From NCBI GenBank assembly GCA_036351255.1, contig JAZBOS010000151.1, forward strand, positions 1 through 64,000: a stretch of DNA of 64,000 bases. Reading direction: 5' to 3'. Position 1 is the stretch's first letter. Each line of letters starts with the position of its first letter. Source of the DNA: Bacteroides sp. (lineage in GTDB: Bacteria; Bacteroidota; Bacteroidia; Bacteroidales; UBA7960). The position numbers and the translations under genes are program-made. Shown piece by piece: positions 34,640 to 43,691 of the stretch. The notes beneath the pieces are model-generated. The model had not been told where the DNA came from and did not search any database. It worked only from the letters and a program-made list of their open reading frames with translations.

Positions 34640-35158
34640 ATGGCAGCATCTGCAAGCAGTCTCACCGTATCCTCCTGGAAGAGTTTTGTAAAACCAGCCC
34701 TTCTGGATGTATTTGCATTAGCATTCATTTATTTTCTGCCCGCCATTTCACATATGCTCAGCATTAAACTTTACCTGATCGAGCCCATGCGGGTAATGCT
34801 GGTGCTGGCCCTGGTGCATACCCATAAAAAGAATGCCTACCTACTGGCCCTGACCTTGCCGCTGTTTTCTTTCCTGATATCAGCCCACCCGGTGCTGGTG
34901 AAGACTATGCTAATATCGGCCGAACTGGTGGTAAACGTATTCCTGTTTTATTTCCTGGTAAAACGCATCCATGTGCTTGCGGCCATCTTCCTCAGCATCT
35001 GGCTCAGCAAGATCTTTTATTATGGCCTCAAATACCTGGCCATGCTTTCCATTCTTCCCGGCGACAGTTTGGTCAGCACTCCGCTGCTCATCCAACTGTC
35101 CACCTCGGTAGTGTTTAGCCTTTACCTCTTCGTGTTCTTAAAGAAGGAAAAAGTTTAA
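34640..35158 (+). CDS. Hypothetical integral membrane protein
   Basis: 172 residues from the ATG at 34640 (MAASASSLTVSSWKSF); a longer frame starts at 34592 but adds a polar segment in front. About five hydrophobic segments, with a charged KRIHV loop and a basic tail (FLKKEKV). The general shape is like ECF transporter S components, but I cannot match a family. Divergent from the DUF362/polyferredoxin unit; a shared function is possible, not shown. Confidence 0.6.
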   Translation: MAASASSLTVSSWKSFVKPALLDVFALAFIYFLPAISHMLSIKLYLIEPMRVMLVLALVHTHKKNAYLLALTLPLFSFLISAHPVLVKTMLISAELVVNVFLFYFLVKRIHVLAAIFLSIWLSKIFYYGLKYLAMLSILPGDSLVSTPLLIQLSTSVVFSLYLFVFLKKEKV

Positions 35159-35159
35159 G

Positions 35160-35335
35160 CCTGCCTGCCGCTGGCAGGGTTTAAGGTTTGAGGGTTAAGA
35201 TTCAGGTTATCAGGCACATCAAAAATCAGAAATCCTTAATCCTTGATCTGAAATCAATAGAAATAGGGTATCAGGTACCGGGTTTCAGGTACCGGTTATT
35301 AGCTTTTTCTTTTCAACTTTTCAACTTTTCCTTTT
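35160..35335. repeat. Degenerate simple repeats between convergent genes
   Basis: CCTGCC-GCT-GGCAGG hairpin at 35164-35178. Two 14-base direct copies beginning TCAGGTACCGG at 35271-35284 and 35285-35298. A CTTTTCAA-type run follows near 35310-35330. Text-like low-complexity blocks of this sort also occur at 63355-63575. No gene is visible. Confidence 0.65.
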
Positions 35336-36472
35336 TTACCTCTCATTTTCAAGCGGATACCCCAAAGCGTGGATAAAGGCTTGGGTTTCCTTGCTTTGAT
35401 TGAATGCCCTTACCTTCAGGGCGTGGGGTTCGCGGCGGATGGGGTAGTCGCCCCGCAAGCGTTCAAAGCTGGAAGGATCTTGGCGCAAGGCCCTGTCGTC
35501 TGCAAAAATATTATAGGCCTGTAAACTTAAAAGAAAGAAGATATCCTCCTTACTTTCCACTTTTGGAGGAAGGCTAAGCAGGGCGCTTGCAGGCATGGGG
35601 ATGGCCTGGGGAGTCCAACCGTCGAGGCCCAGACTGAAAAAGCGACTAAGAGCCCTGACACTCGTCGCCGTGCCCTTGGCTTTGCCGTCGGCTGAGTAGC
35701 CTGCAATATGAGGCGTGGCAACAGTCGTGAGGCTGAGTAATTCCTGATCGATCTTGGGTTCATTTTCCCAGACATCCACGATGGCCCCCGAAAGTTTCCA
35801 CGATCGGATGGCTTCGATCAATGCTCCTGTTTCTGTTACTTCGCCTCTGGAGGTATTGATGAACCAGGCCCCTTCCTTCATTTTTTCGAAAAAGGCTTTA
35901 TCCGCCAGGTGAAATGTTTTGTCGGGCATCCCAGTATTAAGCGGGACGTGCAGGCTGACAACATCAGACTGTTCCAGTAATTCTTCCAGGCTGCAGAAAC
36001 CTCCTTGGCCTTCGGCGCGCGCCCGGGGCGGGTCGTTTATAAGGGTCTTTATGCCCAGGACTCTGGCAAGCGCTGCCAGGCTTCCGCCCACATGGCCGGC
36101 ACCAATAACCCCCAGGGTGGTTTTTTCAAAAGAGGTATCTGTATGGCGAATAATATGGCCAAGGGCCGAGGACATATACTGCACCACAGAGCCGGCATTG
36201 CATCCCGGTGCATTGGTCCAGGTGATATTGTTACGCTGGCAGTAATCCTTGTCGATGTGGTCATGCCCTATGGTGGCCGAGGCAATGAATTTCACGGATG
36301 TACCTTCAAGCAGGCGTGCATTGCAAAGGGTGCGGGTGCGCACAATCAGCGCATCTGCATCCATCAGATCCTCCTGGCTGATGGCTGCCCCAGGCAGGTA
36401 AACCACCTGTGCTACAGGCTCGAGCGCGCCCTTCAAAAAGGGGATCTTGTTATCTGCAACGATCTTAAGCAT
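35336..36472 (-). CDS. pdxB: Erythronate-4-phosphate dehydrogenase
   Basis: 378 residues, D-2-hydroxyacid dehydrogenase fold. MLKIVADNKIPFLKGALEP is the PdxB-type start. The NAD-binding loop is GVIGAGHVGGSLAALARVLG (about 121-140), with the catalytic Arg in NTSRGEVTETGAL, a conserved Glu in VWENEP and His in ATPHIAGYSADGKAKG. The C-terminal domain (about 290-378) is the PdxB dimerisation part. It oxidises 4-phospho-D-erythronate in the DXP-dependent pyridoxal phosphate pathway. Monocistronic. Confidence 0.9.
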   Translation of the reverse strand: MLKIVADNKIPFLKGALEPVAQVVYLPGAAISQEDLMDADALIVRTRTLCNARLLEGTSVKFIASATIGHDHIDKDYCQRNNITWTNAPGCNAGSVVQYMSSALGHIIRHTDTSFEKTTLGVIGAGHVGGSLAALARVLGIKTLINDPPRARAEGQGGFCSLEELLEQSDVVSLHVPLNTGMPDKTFHLADKAFFEKMKEGAWFINTSRGEVTETGALIEAIRSWKLSGAIVDVWENEPKIDQELLSLTTVATPHIAGYSADGKAKGTATSVRALSRFFSLGLDGWTPQAIPMPASALLSLPPKVESKEDIFFLLSLQAYNIFADDRALRQDPSSFERLRGDYPIRREPHALKVRAFNQSKETQAFIHALGYPLENER

Positions 36473-36633
36473 TCTTATTATGAAAATAAGGCTGGTGAAA
36501 CTTAATTAACCCCCAACAAATCCAACCACAAAGGTTCATAAAATCATTCAAAGTTCAGCAAAGTTCTGTTACCAAACTCTGCTTTTGTTTTCTTTCACGG
36601 CTGAAAAGTCCGCCTTACAAATCAGTTTTCCTT

Positions 36634-36641
36634 TACCTTTG
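36634..36641 (+). promoter_or_regulatory. Candidate -7 element very close to the DUF3109 start
   Basis: TACCTTTG (36634-36641) matches TAnnTTTG, and only four bases separate it from the ATG at 36646. If it is real, the message would be nearly leaderless. Confidence 0.45.
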
Positions 36642-36645
36642 CGCC

Positions 36646-37248
36646 ATGATTATCATTGGCCAGACCTTAATTTCCGACGAGATTTATCTCGAACAGTTCG
36701 TCTGTGACCTGCCGGTTTGTAAAGGCGGGTGCTGCATTGAAGGCGATGCCGGTGCGCCCCTTTCGCCGGAGGAAACTGAAATTTTACAAAAAATCTATCC
36801 CCTGGTCAAGCCTTTTATGATGGAGAAGGGTATTGCTACGGTGGAACAAGACGGTACCTGGGTGACCGACCCTGCCGGCGAGCCTGTCACACCCCTGGTG
36901 GCGGAAGGCCCCTGTGCATACGTCTATTACGATGCAAACGACATTGCCAAATGCGCAATCGAGAAAGCCTGGGAAGCGGGCGACATCAGCTTCCAGAAAC
37001 CCATTTCCTGCCACCTTTATCCCATTAGGGTCACTTCTTACACCCACTACGATGCCCTAAACTATCATCGCTGGCCCATTTGCAATTGCGCCCGTAAGAA
37101 AGGGAAAAAGCTGAATGTCAGGGTGTATCGTTTTCTGAAGGATGCCCTTATTCGCAAATACGGGGAACAATGGTATGAAGAACTTGAGGCATACATCACC
37201 TTGGCCTTCGACGAGAATCCTCAATTTCCTGAAATTTCTTCCGAATAA
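36646..37248 (+). CDS. DUF3109-family cysteine-rich protein
   Basis: 200 residues, cytoplasmic. The N-terminus (FVCDLPVCKGGCCIEGDAGAPL) and later cysteines (GPCAYVYY, KCAIEKA, SCHLYPIR, ICNCARK) form the conserved set of DUF3109, which resembles YkgJ-type zinc/iron-sulfur proteins. About seven or eight cysteines could bind metal. Function unknown. The start is fixed by the family pattern MIxIG...FVCDL. Convergent with glpK. Confidence 0.85.
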   Translation: MIIIGQTLISDEIYLEQFVCDLPVCKGGCCIEGDAGAPLSPEETEILQKIYPLVKPFMMEKGIATVEQDGTWVTDPAGEPVTPLVAEGPCAYVYYDANDIAKCAIEKAWEAGDISFQKPISCHLYPIRVTSYTHYDALNYHRWPICNCARKKGKKLNVRVYRFLKDALIRKYGEQWYEELEAYITLAFDENPQFPEISSE

Positions 37249-37261
37249 AGAGGTTTTGATG

Positions 37262-38752
37262 CTAGCGTGTCCACGAGCGGGCGCGCTGAACGGCATCGGC
37301 CCATTTTTCCTTCAGGGTCTGAACTTTACTTTCCGGCATACTAGGGTCGAATCGTCTGCCAAGTTGCCAATGTTCCCTTAGCTCATCGATGTCTTTCCAG
37401 AAGCCCGTGGCAAGTCCTGCAAGATACGCGGCTCCCAAGGCTGTCGTCTCGATGATCTCGGGGCGAATGACGGGGGTTTTCAGGATGTCGGCCTGGAACT
37501 GCATCAGCAGGTTGTTGGCCGAAGCGCCTCCATCCACACGTAGTTCGCTCACCCTCATCCCGGTATCCAGTCTCATGACGTGAAGCACGTCCATGGTCTG
37601 AAATGCAATGCCGTCGAGTGCGGCACGGGCAATGTGGGCGCGGGTTGTGCCCCGGCTGAGGCCGATCATCAATCCACGGGCATACTGATCCCAATAGGGG
37701 GCGCCCATCCCTGTGAAGCTGGGGACGAAGAACAACTCACCACTGTTTTCTACTTGTGCCGCCAGCGCTTCTATCTCATCCGAGGACTTGATAATACCCA
37801 GTCCATCACGCAACCACTGCACCACTGCACCTGCAATGAAGATGCTGCCCTCAAGGGCATAGGTGGTGGTATCACCGATCTTCCAGGCAATGGTTGTCAG
37901 CAGGTTGTTTTTCGAGAAGAAGGGTTTCTGGCCTGTGTTCATCAGGATGAAACAACCGGTGCCATACGTATTTTTTACCATCCCTTCCTGTGTACACATC
38001 TGCCCGAACAGGGCCGCCTGCTGATCGCCTGCAATGCCTGCAATAGGAACCTCAGCTTCTATGAAGGGCGTTGAGGTGGTATCATAGATCTCGCTGGAAG
38101 AAGCCACCCGCGGCAGCATCGATGCAGGGATGCCCATCAGCTCAAGCAATTCATCGTCCCAGTTCAGGGTATTGATATTGAAAAGCATCGTGCGGCTGGC
38201 ATTGCTCACGTCGGTCACGTGGGTGCGGCCACCCGTAAGTTTCCACACCAACCAGCTGTCCACCGTTCCAAAGGCCAATTCACCCTTTTCCGCCTTTTCA
38301 CGGGCTCCATCCACGTGGTCAAGGATCCACTTGATCTTGGTACCGCTGAAATAGGCATCAATGACCAAGCCTGTCTTTTCTCTGATCTTCTTCGCCAGTC
38401 CGCGATCCTTTAGCTCATCGCAAAAGGCTGAGGTGCGCCGGTCCTGCCATACGATGGCGTTGCATATGGCTTGTCCGCTCGCGCGGTCCCATACGAGGGT
38501 GGTCTCCCGCTGATTGGTGATGCCGATGGCTGACAGCTCGCCTGCACCGATCCCGGCTTTCTCCAGGGCTTCCCTTGCCACCTCCCCCTGTGAGGTCCAG
38601 ATCTCTTCCGGGTCGTGTTCCACCCAGCCCGGCTTGGGAAAGATTTGCCTGAACTCCTTTTGTGCAACGGATTTAATAATTCCCTGTTGGTCGAATAACA
38701 AGGCCCTGGAACTTGTGGTACCCTGATCAAATGCAAGTATGTATTTTTCCAT
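37262..38752 (-). CDS. glpK: Glycerol kinase
   Basis: 496 residues, FGGY family. [17 protein letters not shown] at the start is the ATP/phosphate motif. [29 protein letters not shown] and [20 protein letters not shown] are the glycerol kinase signatures; [13 protein letters not shown] and [16 protein letters not shown] form the nucleotide site. It phosphorylates glycerol to sn-glycerol-3-phosphate. No glpF or glpD is adjacent. A TACCTTTG on the minus strand (38840-38833) about 80 bases upstream is a likely -7 element. Confidence 0.95.
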   Translation of the reverse strand: MEKYILAFDQGTTSSRALLFDQQGIIKSVAQKEFRQIFPKPGWVEHDPEEIWTSQGEVAREALEKAGIGAGELSAIGITNQRETTLVWDRASGQAICNAIVWQDRRTSAFCDELKDRGLAKKIREKTGLVIDAYFSGTKIKWILDHVDGAREKAEKGELAFGTVDSWLVWKLTGGRTHVTDVSNASRTMLFNINTLNWDDELLELMGIPASMLPRVASSSEIYDTTSTPFIEAEVPIAGIAGDQQAALFGQMCTQEGMVKNTYGTGCFILMNTGQKPFFSKNNLLTTIAWKIGDTTTYALEGSIFIAGAVVQWLRDGLGIIKSSDEIEALAAQVENSGELFFVPSFTGMGAPYWDQYARGLMIGLSRGTTRAHIARAALDGIAFQTMDVLHVMRLDTGMRVSELRVDGGASANNLLMQFQADILKTPVIRPEIIETTALGAAYLAGLATGFWKDIDELREHWQLGRRFDPSMPESKVQTLKEKWADAVQRARSWTR

Positions 38753-38911
38753 GGAGCAATGGCTTGGGATTTCCCTTTGTAATGGACTTTTCTAATGAAC
38801 GGTCACCGATCTTAAACAGCAAAAGTCCTCAACAAAGGTAAAGTATTTCCAGTTTTCCTTCCTGACCGGGGCATAAATCTGCGAGGACTGATTACATCCC
38901 TTAAGGTTCAG

Positions 38912-39940
38912 CTATTCTGTCTCAAATACAAACCGGCTCTGGTGGAGATAGGTCTCTCCGGGCCTGAGCAGGGTAGAGGGGAATTCCGGGTGATTTGGCG
39001 AATCGGGGAAATGCTGGGTCTCGAGGCAAACCGCCTGGTGCTGGCCGTAGGCGATGCTCCCGTGTCCTTTGAGGCTTCCGTCAAGGAAGTTTGCAGAATA
39101 AACCTGAATGCCGGGCTGTGTACAATAAAGGCTGAGCCCGCGGCCGGTTTGGGGATGATGAAGTATGGCCGCCGGGCGATCGAGGCTGTGGCCGTGATTC
39201 AGCACAAAGCAATAGTCCATTGGCTCACGGATCAGGCTCATCGGGGCCTGCCCTGGGCGGTAATCGTAAGGGGTGCCCTGCACCGGTATCAACTTTCCGG
39301 TGGGAAGAAGGCTTTCATTGAGTTCAAGATAATGGTTGGCGTCCACCATCAGCTGGTGGTCGAAGATCTTGTCGCGAAATCCCCCCAGGTTAAAATAGGC
39401 GTGGTTGGTCAGGTTCAGGTGTGTTGGCGCATCCGTCCGGGCTTCATAGGTGATCAACAGCTCGCCGGATTCCTTCAGGGTATAGGTTACCATTGCTTCA
39501 AGATTTCCCGGATATCCTTCTTCCAGGTGGGGGCTGAGATAATGCAGGCGCAGGCTTATTTCATCCGCCTTTTGATCAATGCTGTAATCCCAAAGGCGGG
39601 TATGAAAGCCGCCGGGGCCCCCGTGTAGGTGACTTGGAGGGCTGTTCAGCGGCAACTGCCAGGTCTTGGCATCCAGCTCAAAGCGTCCATTGGCAATGCG
39701 ATTGGCATAGCGGCCCGTAATGGCCCCAAAATAGGGATGCTCTTCCAAATAAGCTTGCAACGAAGGGAATCCCGCTGTAATTTCATCGGGTTGGCCATGG
39801 CGATCAGGCATCCGGATGGAAGTGATGATGCCGCCATAATTGGTGATGCTTATCCTGAGCCCCCCGGAGGTCTCAAGGGTAAACAATTGAGCGGTTCGTC
39901 CATCAGCCAGATTTCCAAAAATAGCGTTGTCCAGAATCAT
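38912..39940 (-). CDS. galM: Aldose 1-epimerase (galactose mutarotase)
   Basis: 342 residues, beta-sandwich without signal peptide, so cytoplasmic. ITNYGGIITSIRMPDRHG and FGAITGRYANRIANG form the sugar-binding start. The catalytic base and acid regions are seen in LTNHAYFNLGG (His, about 177) and VCLETQHFPDSPNHP (Glu, about 308). It interconverts alpha and beta forms of galactose or glucose. Same strand as the Gfo/Idh gene, 130 bases away, so co-expression is possible. Confidence 0.92.
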   Translation of the reverse strand: MILDNAIFGNLADGRTAQLFTLETSGGLRISITNYGGIITSIRMPDRHGQPDEITAGFPSLQAYLEEHPYFGAITGRYANRIANGRFELDAKTWQLPLNSPPSHLHGGPGGFHTRLWDYSIDQKADEISLRLHYLSPHLEEGYPGNLEAMVTYTLKESGELLITYEARTDAPTHLNLTNHAYFNLGGFRDKIFDHQLMVDANHYLELNESLLPTGKLIPVQGTPYDYRPGQAPMSLIREPMDYCFVLNHGHSLDRPAAILHHPQTGRGLSLYCTQPGIQVYSANFLDGSLKGHGSIAYGQHQAVCLETQHFPDSPNHPEFPSTLLRPGETYLHQSRFVFETE

Positions 39941-40070
39941 GTGTAAATATAATGAACCTTCCGTTTTAATGTGGAAGCTTGTCTTTTACGATTTGTCAAA
40001 GGGCTGTCTTTTGGCCGGTGGCAATTCCAAAACATCTTAATGGAGTCTTTTGCGCAAAGGCCGTTCATCC

Positions 40071-41063
40071 CTAAACCGGATCATCCTGCACATATAACAG
40101 CCCGATCTCCTTCCTTACCCGGTCCAGCGTCCGGATCAGGTCAAGGCTCATCGCGTGTGACATCTTCGGGCTTTCCTTCCTGACCTGGCGCAGGCATTCC
40201 ATAACTTCCACAATTTCATGAAAATAACCGTTGCCTGTATATTTTTCTTCTATGATTTCGGGGGCCTGGCCGTTCAGATTCAGACTGATCTTTTCGGTAT
40301 GATGAAAACTCTTGTGTAAGGTCAGAGAGCCCTTGCTCCCCACGATCAGGGCTTCGGTGGGGGTGGTGGCCAGAACGGTTGATTCCAGGATGGCCTTTGG
40401 CCCGCCGGCATAGTCAAAGAGCATGGCGCACAGGCTGTCGACCCCTGTATGAGCCAGGCGGGCGATGGCCTGAATTTTGTCAGGTACGCCCAGCAACAGC
40501 AAGGCCAGGTAAACGGGATAAATGCCAATGTCCATCATCGAGCCCCCACCCAAAGACTTGTTGTACACCCGCTTTTGCGGATCGGGGTCGCCCAGGAACC
40601 CAAAATCGGACCGGATGTATTCAATCTCGCCGATGGCGCCCGACTGAATGATCTCCTGCATCCGGATGATTCCGGGAATGAAGCGGGTCCAGAAAGCTTC
40701 CATGATAAACAGGTCGCGTGCTTTGGCCTCTGCCAGCATCCCCTCCACCTCCCGGGCATTCATCCCGAAGGGCTTCTCACACAATACCGCCTTGCCGTAT
40801 TGAAGGCACAGCATTGCATGGGGATAATGAAACACGTGGGGGGTGGCCACATAAACAATGTCTACCTCCGGGTCTTTAACAAGCGCCTCGTAGCTTCCAT
40901 AGGAGCTGACCGCCCCGAAGGTCTCAGCAAATTGGCGGGCTTTTCCGGCATCGCGCGAGGCAACGCCTTGCAGCACAGCCCCTTCCACCAGCATTAAGTC
41001 CTCTGCAAATTTTCGGGCGATGTTGCCGGGGCCAATAATCCCCCAGCGAACCGGTGTGCTCAT
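40071..41063 (-). CDS. Gfo/Idh/MocA-family oxidoreductase
   Basis: 330 residues. The N-terminal Rossmann fold begins WGIIGPGNIARKFAEDL, with the family motif VLCEKPFGMN (Lys of EKP, about residue 97). The C-terminal domain contains GGGSMMDIGIYPVYLALLLLG, the usual substrate-site segment with Asp and Tyr. It most resembles the dihydrodiol-dehydrogenase-like branch. It oxidises or reduces a sugar-type substrate with NAD(P), identity unknown. Next to galM. Confidence 0.88.
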   Translation of the reverse strand: MSTPVRWGIIGPGNIARKFAEDLMLVEGAVLQGVASRDAGKARQFAETFGAVSSYGSYEALVKDPEVDIVYVATPHVFHYPHAMLCLQYGKAVLCEKPFGMNAREVEGMLAEAKARDLFIMEAFWTRFIPGIIRMQEIIQSGAIGEIEYIRSDFGFLGDPDPQKRVYNKSLGGGSMMDIGIYPVYLALLLLGVPDKIQAIARLAHTGVDSLCAMLFDYAGGPKAILESTVLATTPTEALIVGSKGSLTLHKSFHHTEKISLNLNGQAPEIIEEKYTGNGYFHEIVEVMECLRQVRKESPKMSHAMSLDLIRTLDRVRKEIGLLYVQDDPV

Positions 41064-41147
41064 GATTCCTGTTTTTTAAAAATGAAGTGAAAGCATTTCA
41101 AATCAGTGCCCGCCGTCCAGACAGGCTTTCAAAATGTCATTAAGCGG

Positions 41148-41786
41148 TCAGGCCTTCACTGCCTGCGAGTTGGAGATATTCGCGGGATCAGCTTTAACGG
41201 CAGCCCCGGCCAGGTCGTAAAAAGCAATAAATACCAGCACGGGCTGTCCGGCTTCGGCTGTGGGCAGCTTCAGGCTGGCCTGTCCCTTGCTTCGGATGCC
41301 TGCTTTCAGGTTGTCGGTTTCCTCCAGGGTCACTGTGTTGAGGGCCAGCAATAGCACGTGGTCGTTCTTGTCCCAGGGCATGCCTGCTTTAGCATCGCCC
41401 CAGCTCACTTTGGCCTCGTTGCCCAGCACCTGAACGTTCAGGTCCATTGCACCGGCCCGCTCGCCCTTACTTACCAGCAGCCAATCAAAGAAATCGGGAT
41501 TCTCTGATTCCTTGTAGCGGATCAGGTTCTCCGAGAGGGCCCGCTGAAACACGAACTTTCCTTCTGCCAGGTCATTGAAACCAATGCGGATGAAAGGCTT
41601 CACGGCTGCCATCACCGACATTACTTTGGCAAAATGACCCTGGGACTCCTTGAGCTTGGGTGAGACCTGGCCCCCTTTACGCGTGGGCATGCTCCGTACA
41701 ACGGTCTTGCCATTCATTTGATAAACCACCATTTTCCCCAGGCGGCCCTTGAAATTAGCTAATACGCCTTCCTTTGAATATGCCAT
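41148..41786 (-). CDS. DUF6266-family protein
   Basis: 212 residues without signal peptide. The N-terminus (KEGVLANFKGRLGKMVVYQMNGKTVVRSMP) and following IRIGFNDLAEGKFVFQRALSEN are typical of the DUF6266 proteins of Bacteroidetes. The C-terminal half looks like an Ig-like beta domain (VLVFIAFYDLAGAAVKA). Function unknown. The repeat copy 2 lies about 50 bases upstream of its start. Confidence 0.75.
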   Translation of the reverse strand: MAYSKEGVLANFKGRLGKMVVYQMNGKTVVRSMPTRKGGQVSPKLKESQGHFAKVMSVMAAVKPFIRIGFNDLAEGKFVFQRALSENLIRYKESENPDFFDWLLVSKGERAGAMDLNVQVLGNEAKVSWGDAKAGMPWDKNDHVLLLALNTVTLEETDNLKAGIRSKGQASLKLPTAEAGQPVLVFIAFYDLAGAAVKADPANISNSQAVKA

Positions 41787-41833
41787 ACCATTAAGTTTTA
41801 AAGGATTATACCTGTAAAGTTACAACAAATTCT

Positions 41834-41904
41834 GAGTTAATACGGAGTTAATACGGAGTTTGTACGGTTTAAACCGTATAAACTCCGTATTAACTATGAA
41901 GATG
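41834..41904. repeat. Palindromic intergenic repeat with 11-base periodicity, copy 2
   Basis: Bases 41846-41895 form a 50-base palindrome with a single mismatch, centred at 41870/41871. Consecutive 11-base units can be read: GAGTTAATACG (41834), GAGTTAATACG (41845), GAGTTTGTACG (41856), then the centre and ATAAACTCCGT (41878), ATTAACTATGA (41889). Bases 41854-41904 repeat 348-398 with one difference. It lies upstream of the DUF6266 start and downstream of gltX. Confidence 0.87.
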
Positions 41905-42007
41905 GTAGAACGCTTTTTCTTTAGAAACATAGGGATGATTTGATTATCAACGTATTAAGTAACTTTTTCTGCTAAACACAAAAAGGGCCCAGAAAATTTT
42001 CTTTTTT

Positions 42008-42032
42008 AAAAAAAATGCAAAAGCTCTTTTGC
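42008..42032 (-). terminator. Terminator downstream of gltX
   Basis: GCAAAAG (42017-42023) and CTTTTGC (42026-42032) form a stem; the A run at 42008-42015 gives T after the stem on the minus strand. It is about 115 bases after the gltX stop, so it closes the four-gene unit. Confidence 0.6.
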
Positions 42033-42147
42033 TCATTCAATTAGCAAAAAGGCTGTTGCATCATCCGGGTTTTTTCTTTTCGAAAAAAAACCTTCAGAAA
42101 AATTCTGGTTAGGACAGGGAAATCCCAGCTGCCTTTATACCTGTTGG

Positions 42148-43674
42148 TCAGGTCTTTACGGTTTCGGCGGCATTTTGGATACGCCGGATACTTTCTTCCT
42201 TGCCGAGGATGACCATGATCTCTGAGAGGTCGGGGCCCATGCCGCTGCCTACCAGCGACAGCCGGAGGCCGGGCATCAGTTTGCCGGCGCCAATTTCCTT
42301 ATTTTCCATAAAGCTGTGGATGGCCTCGTGGATGGCGGGGGCGGTGAAGGGTTCAAGGCTTTCGAGCACCACGGCAAGGTCCATCAGGATGCCGGGGGTA
42401 TCTTCCTTCCAGCGCTTTTTGGCAAAAGCCTCATCGTATTGCGTGGGGGCGGTAAAGAAAAAGCCGGCTTGGTCGAAAAGCTCGTGGACAAAATGCACCC
42501 GTTCGCGCATCAGGCCTGCGATACTGGTCAGCTTATCAATATCAGCAGCGATCCCATGAGCCTCAGCCATCCTTAGCAGTTCACGGCCAAGTTCTTCAAG
42601 GGGCTTCTGCATCAGGTACTGGTGGTTGAACCATTTGGCCTTTTCAGGGTCGAATTTTGAGCCGGATTTGCCCACCCGGTCGAGGGAGAAAGCTTCAACC
42701 AGCTCGCTAAGGCTGAAGATCTCCTGTTCGGTGCCGGGGTTCCATCCCAGAAGGGCAAGGAGGTTGACGAAGGCTTCGGGGAAATAGCCTGCTTCACGAT
42801 ATCCGCTGGAGGTTTCGCCCGATTTGGGATCTTTCCACTGCAGTGGAAAAACAGGAAATCCAAGGCGGTCGCCATCGCGCTTGCTGAGTTTGCCGTTACC
42901 ATCGGGTTTGAGCAGCAGGGGCAGGTGGGCGAAGCGGGGCATCTGTGCTTCCCATCCCAGGCTGCGGTAAAGCAATACATGCAGGGGAGCCGAGGGCAGC
43001 CACTCCTCACCCCGGATCACGTGGGTGATCTTCATCAGGTAATCGTCCACCACATTAGCCAGGTGGTAAGTGGGCATCCCGTCACTTTTGAACAATACCT
43101 TGTCATCGAGCTGCCATGAATGTACCTTGACAGTGCCCCGGATCAGGTCTTCCAGCACGATTTCCTCATCTTCCGGGGTCTTGATACGGATCACATAGTT
43201 TTCGCCGGAGGCGATCCTTTGGGCTATTTCTTCTTCTGTAAGGGTCAATGAATTCTTCATACTGAGCCTTGAGCGGCTGTCGTACTGAGGGTTACCGCTT
43301 TTTTCGGTTTCGATGCGCTGGCGCATCGCCTCCAGCTCTTCGGGGGTGTCGAAAGCGTAATAGGCCTTGCCGCTTTCGATGAGTTGCATGGCATACTGAC
43401 GGTAAAGGTCTTTACGTTCGCTCTGGCGGTAGGGTCCAAGGGGTCCTCCCTTTTCGGGACCTTCATCCCAGTGGATGCCGCACCAGCGGAGCGATTCCAT
43501 GATGTATTCCTCTGCACCGGGAACATAGCGGTTCTGGTCGGTATCCTCAATGCGGAGGAGGAAATCGCCGCCGTGTTTTTTGGCAAACAGGTAGTTGTAC
43601 AAAGCGGTGCGTACCCCGCCCATATGCAGGGGGCCGGTTGGACTTGGAGCAAAGCGTACTCTTACTTTCGACAT
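42148..43674 (-). CDS. gltX: Glutamyl-tRNA synthetase
   Basis: 508 residues, class I. RFAPSPTGPLHMGGVRTALYNYLFA carries the HIGH-type motif (HMGG, residues 17-20) and GNGKLSKRDGDRLGFPVF the KMSKS-type motif (KLSKR). The C-terminal anticodon-binding domain is complete. It charges tRNA-Glu; Asn/Gln routes cannot be judged here. Last gene of the LysS, GH3, LysE, GltX series, 17 bases after LysE. Confidence 0.95.
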   Translation of the reverse strand: MSKVRVRFAPSPTGPLHMGGVRTALYNYLFAKKHGGDFLLRIEDTDQNRYVPGAEEYIMESLRWCGIHWDEGPEKGGPLGPYRQSERKDLYRQYAMQLIESGKAYYAFDTPEELEAMRQRIETEKSGNPQYDSRSRLSMKNSLTLTEEEIAQRIASGENYVIRIKTPEDEEIVLEDLIRGTVKVHSWQLDDKVLFKSDGMPTYHLANVVDDYLMKITHVIRGEEWLPSAPLHVLLYRSLGWEAQMPRFAHLPLLLKPDGNGKLSKRDGDRLGFPVFPLQWKDPKSGETSSGYREAGYFPEAFVNLLALLGWNPGTEQEIFSLSELVEAFSLDRVGKSGSKFDPEKAKWFNHQYLMQKPLEELGRELLRMAEAHGIAADIDKLTSIAGLMRERVHFVHELFDQAGFFFTAPTQYDEAFAKKRWKEDTPGILMDLAVVLESLEPFTAPAIHEAIHSFMENKEIGAGKLMPGLRLSLVGSGMGPDLSEIMVILGKEESIRRIQNAAETVKT

Positions 43675-43691
43675 TATTTTTTCTATTTAAA

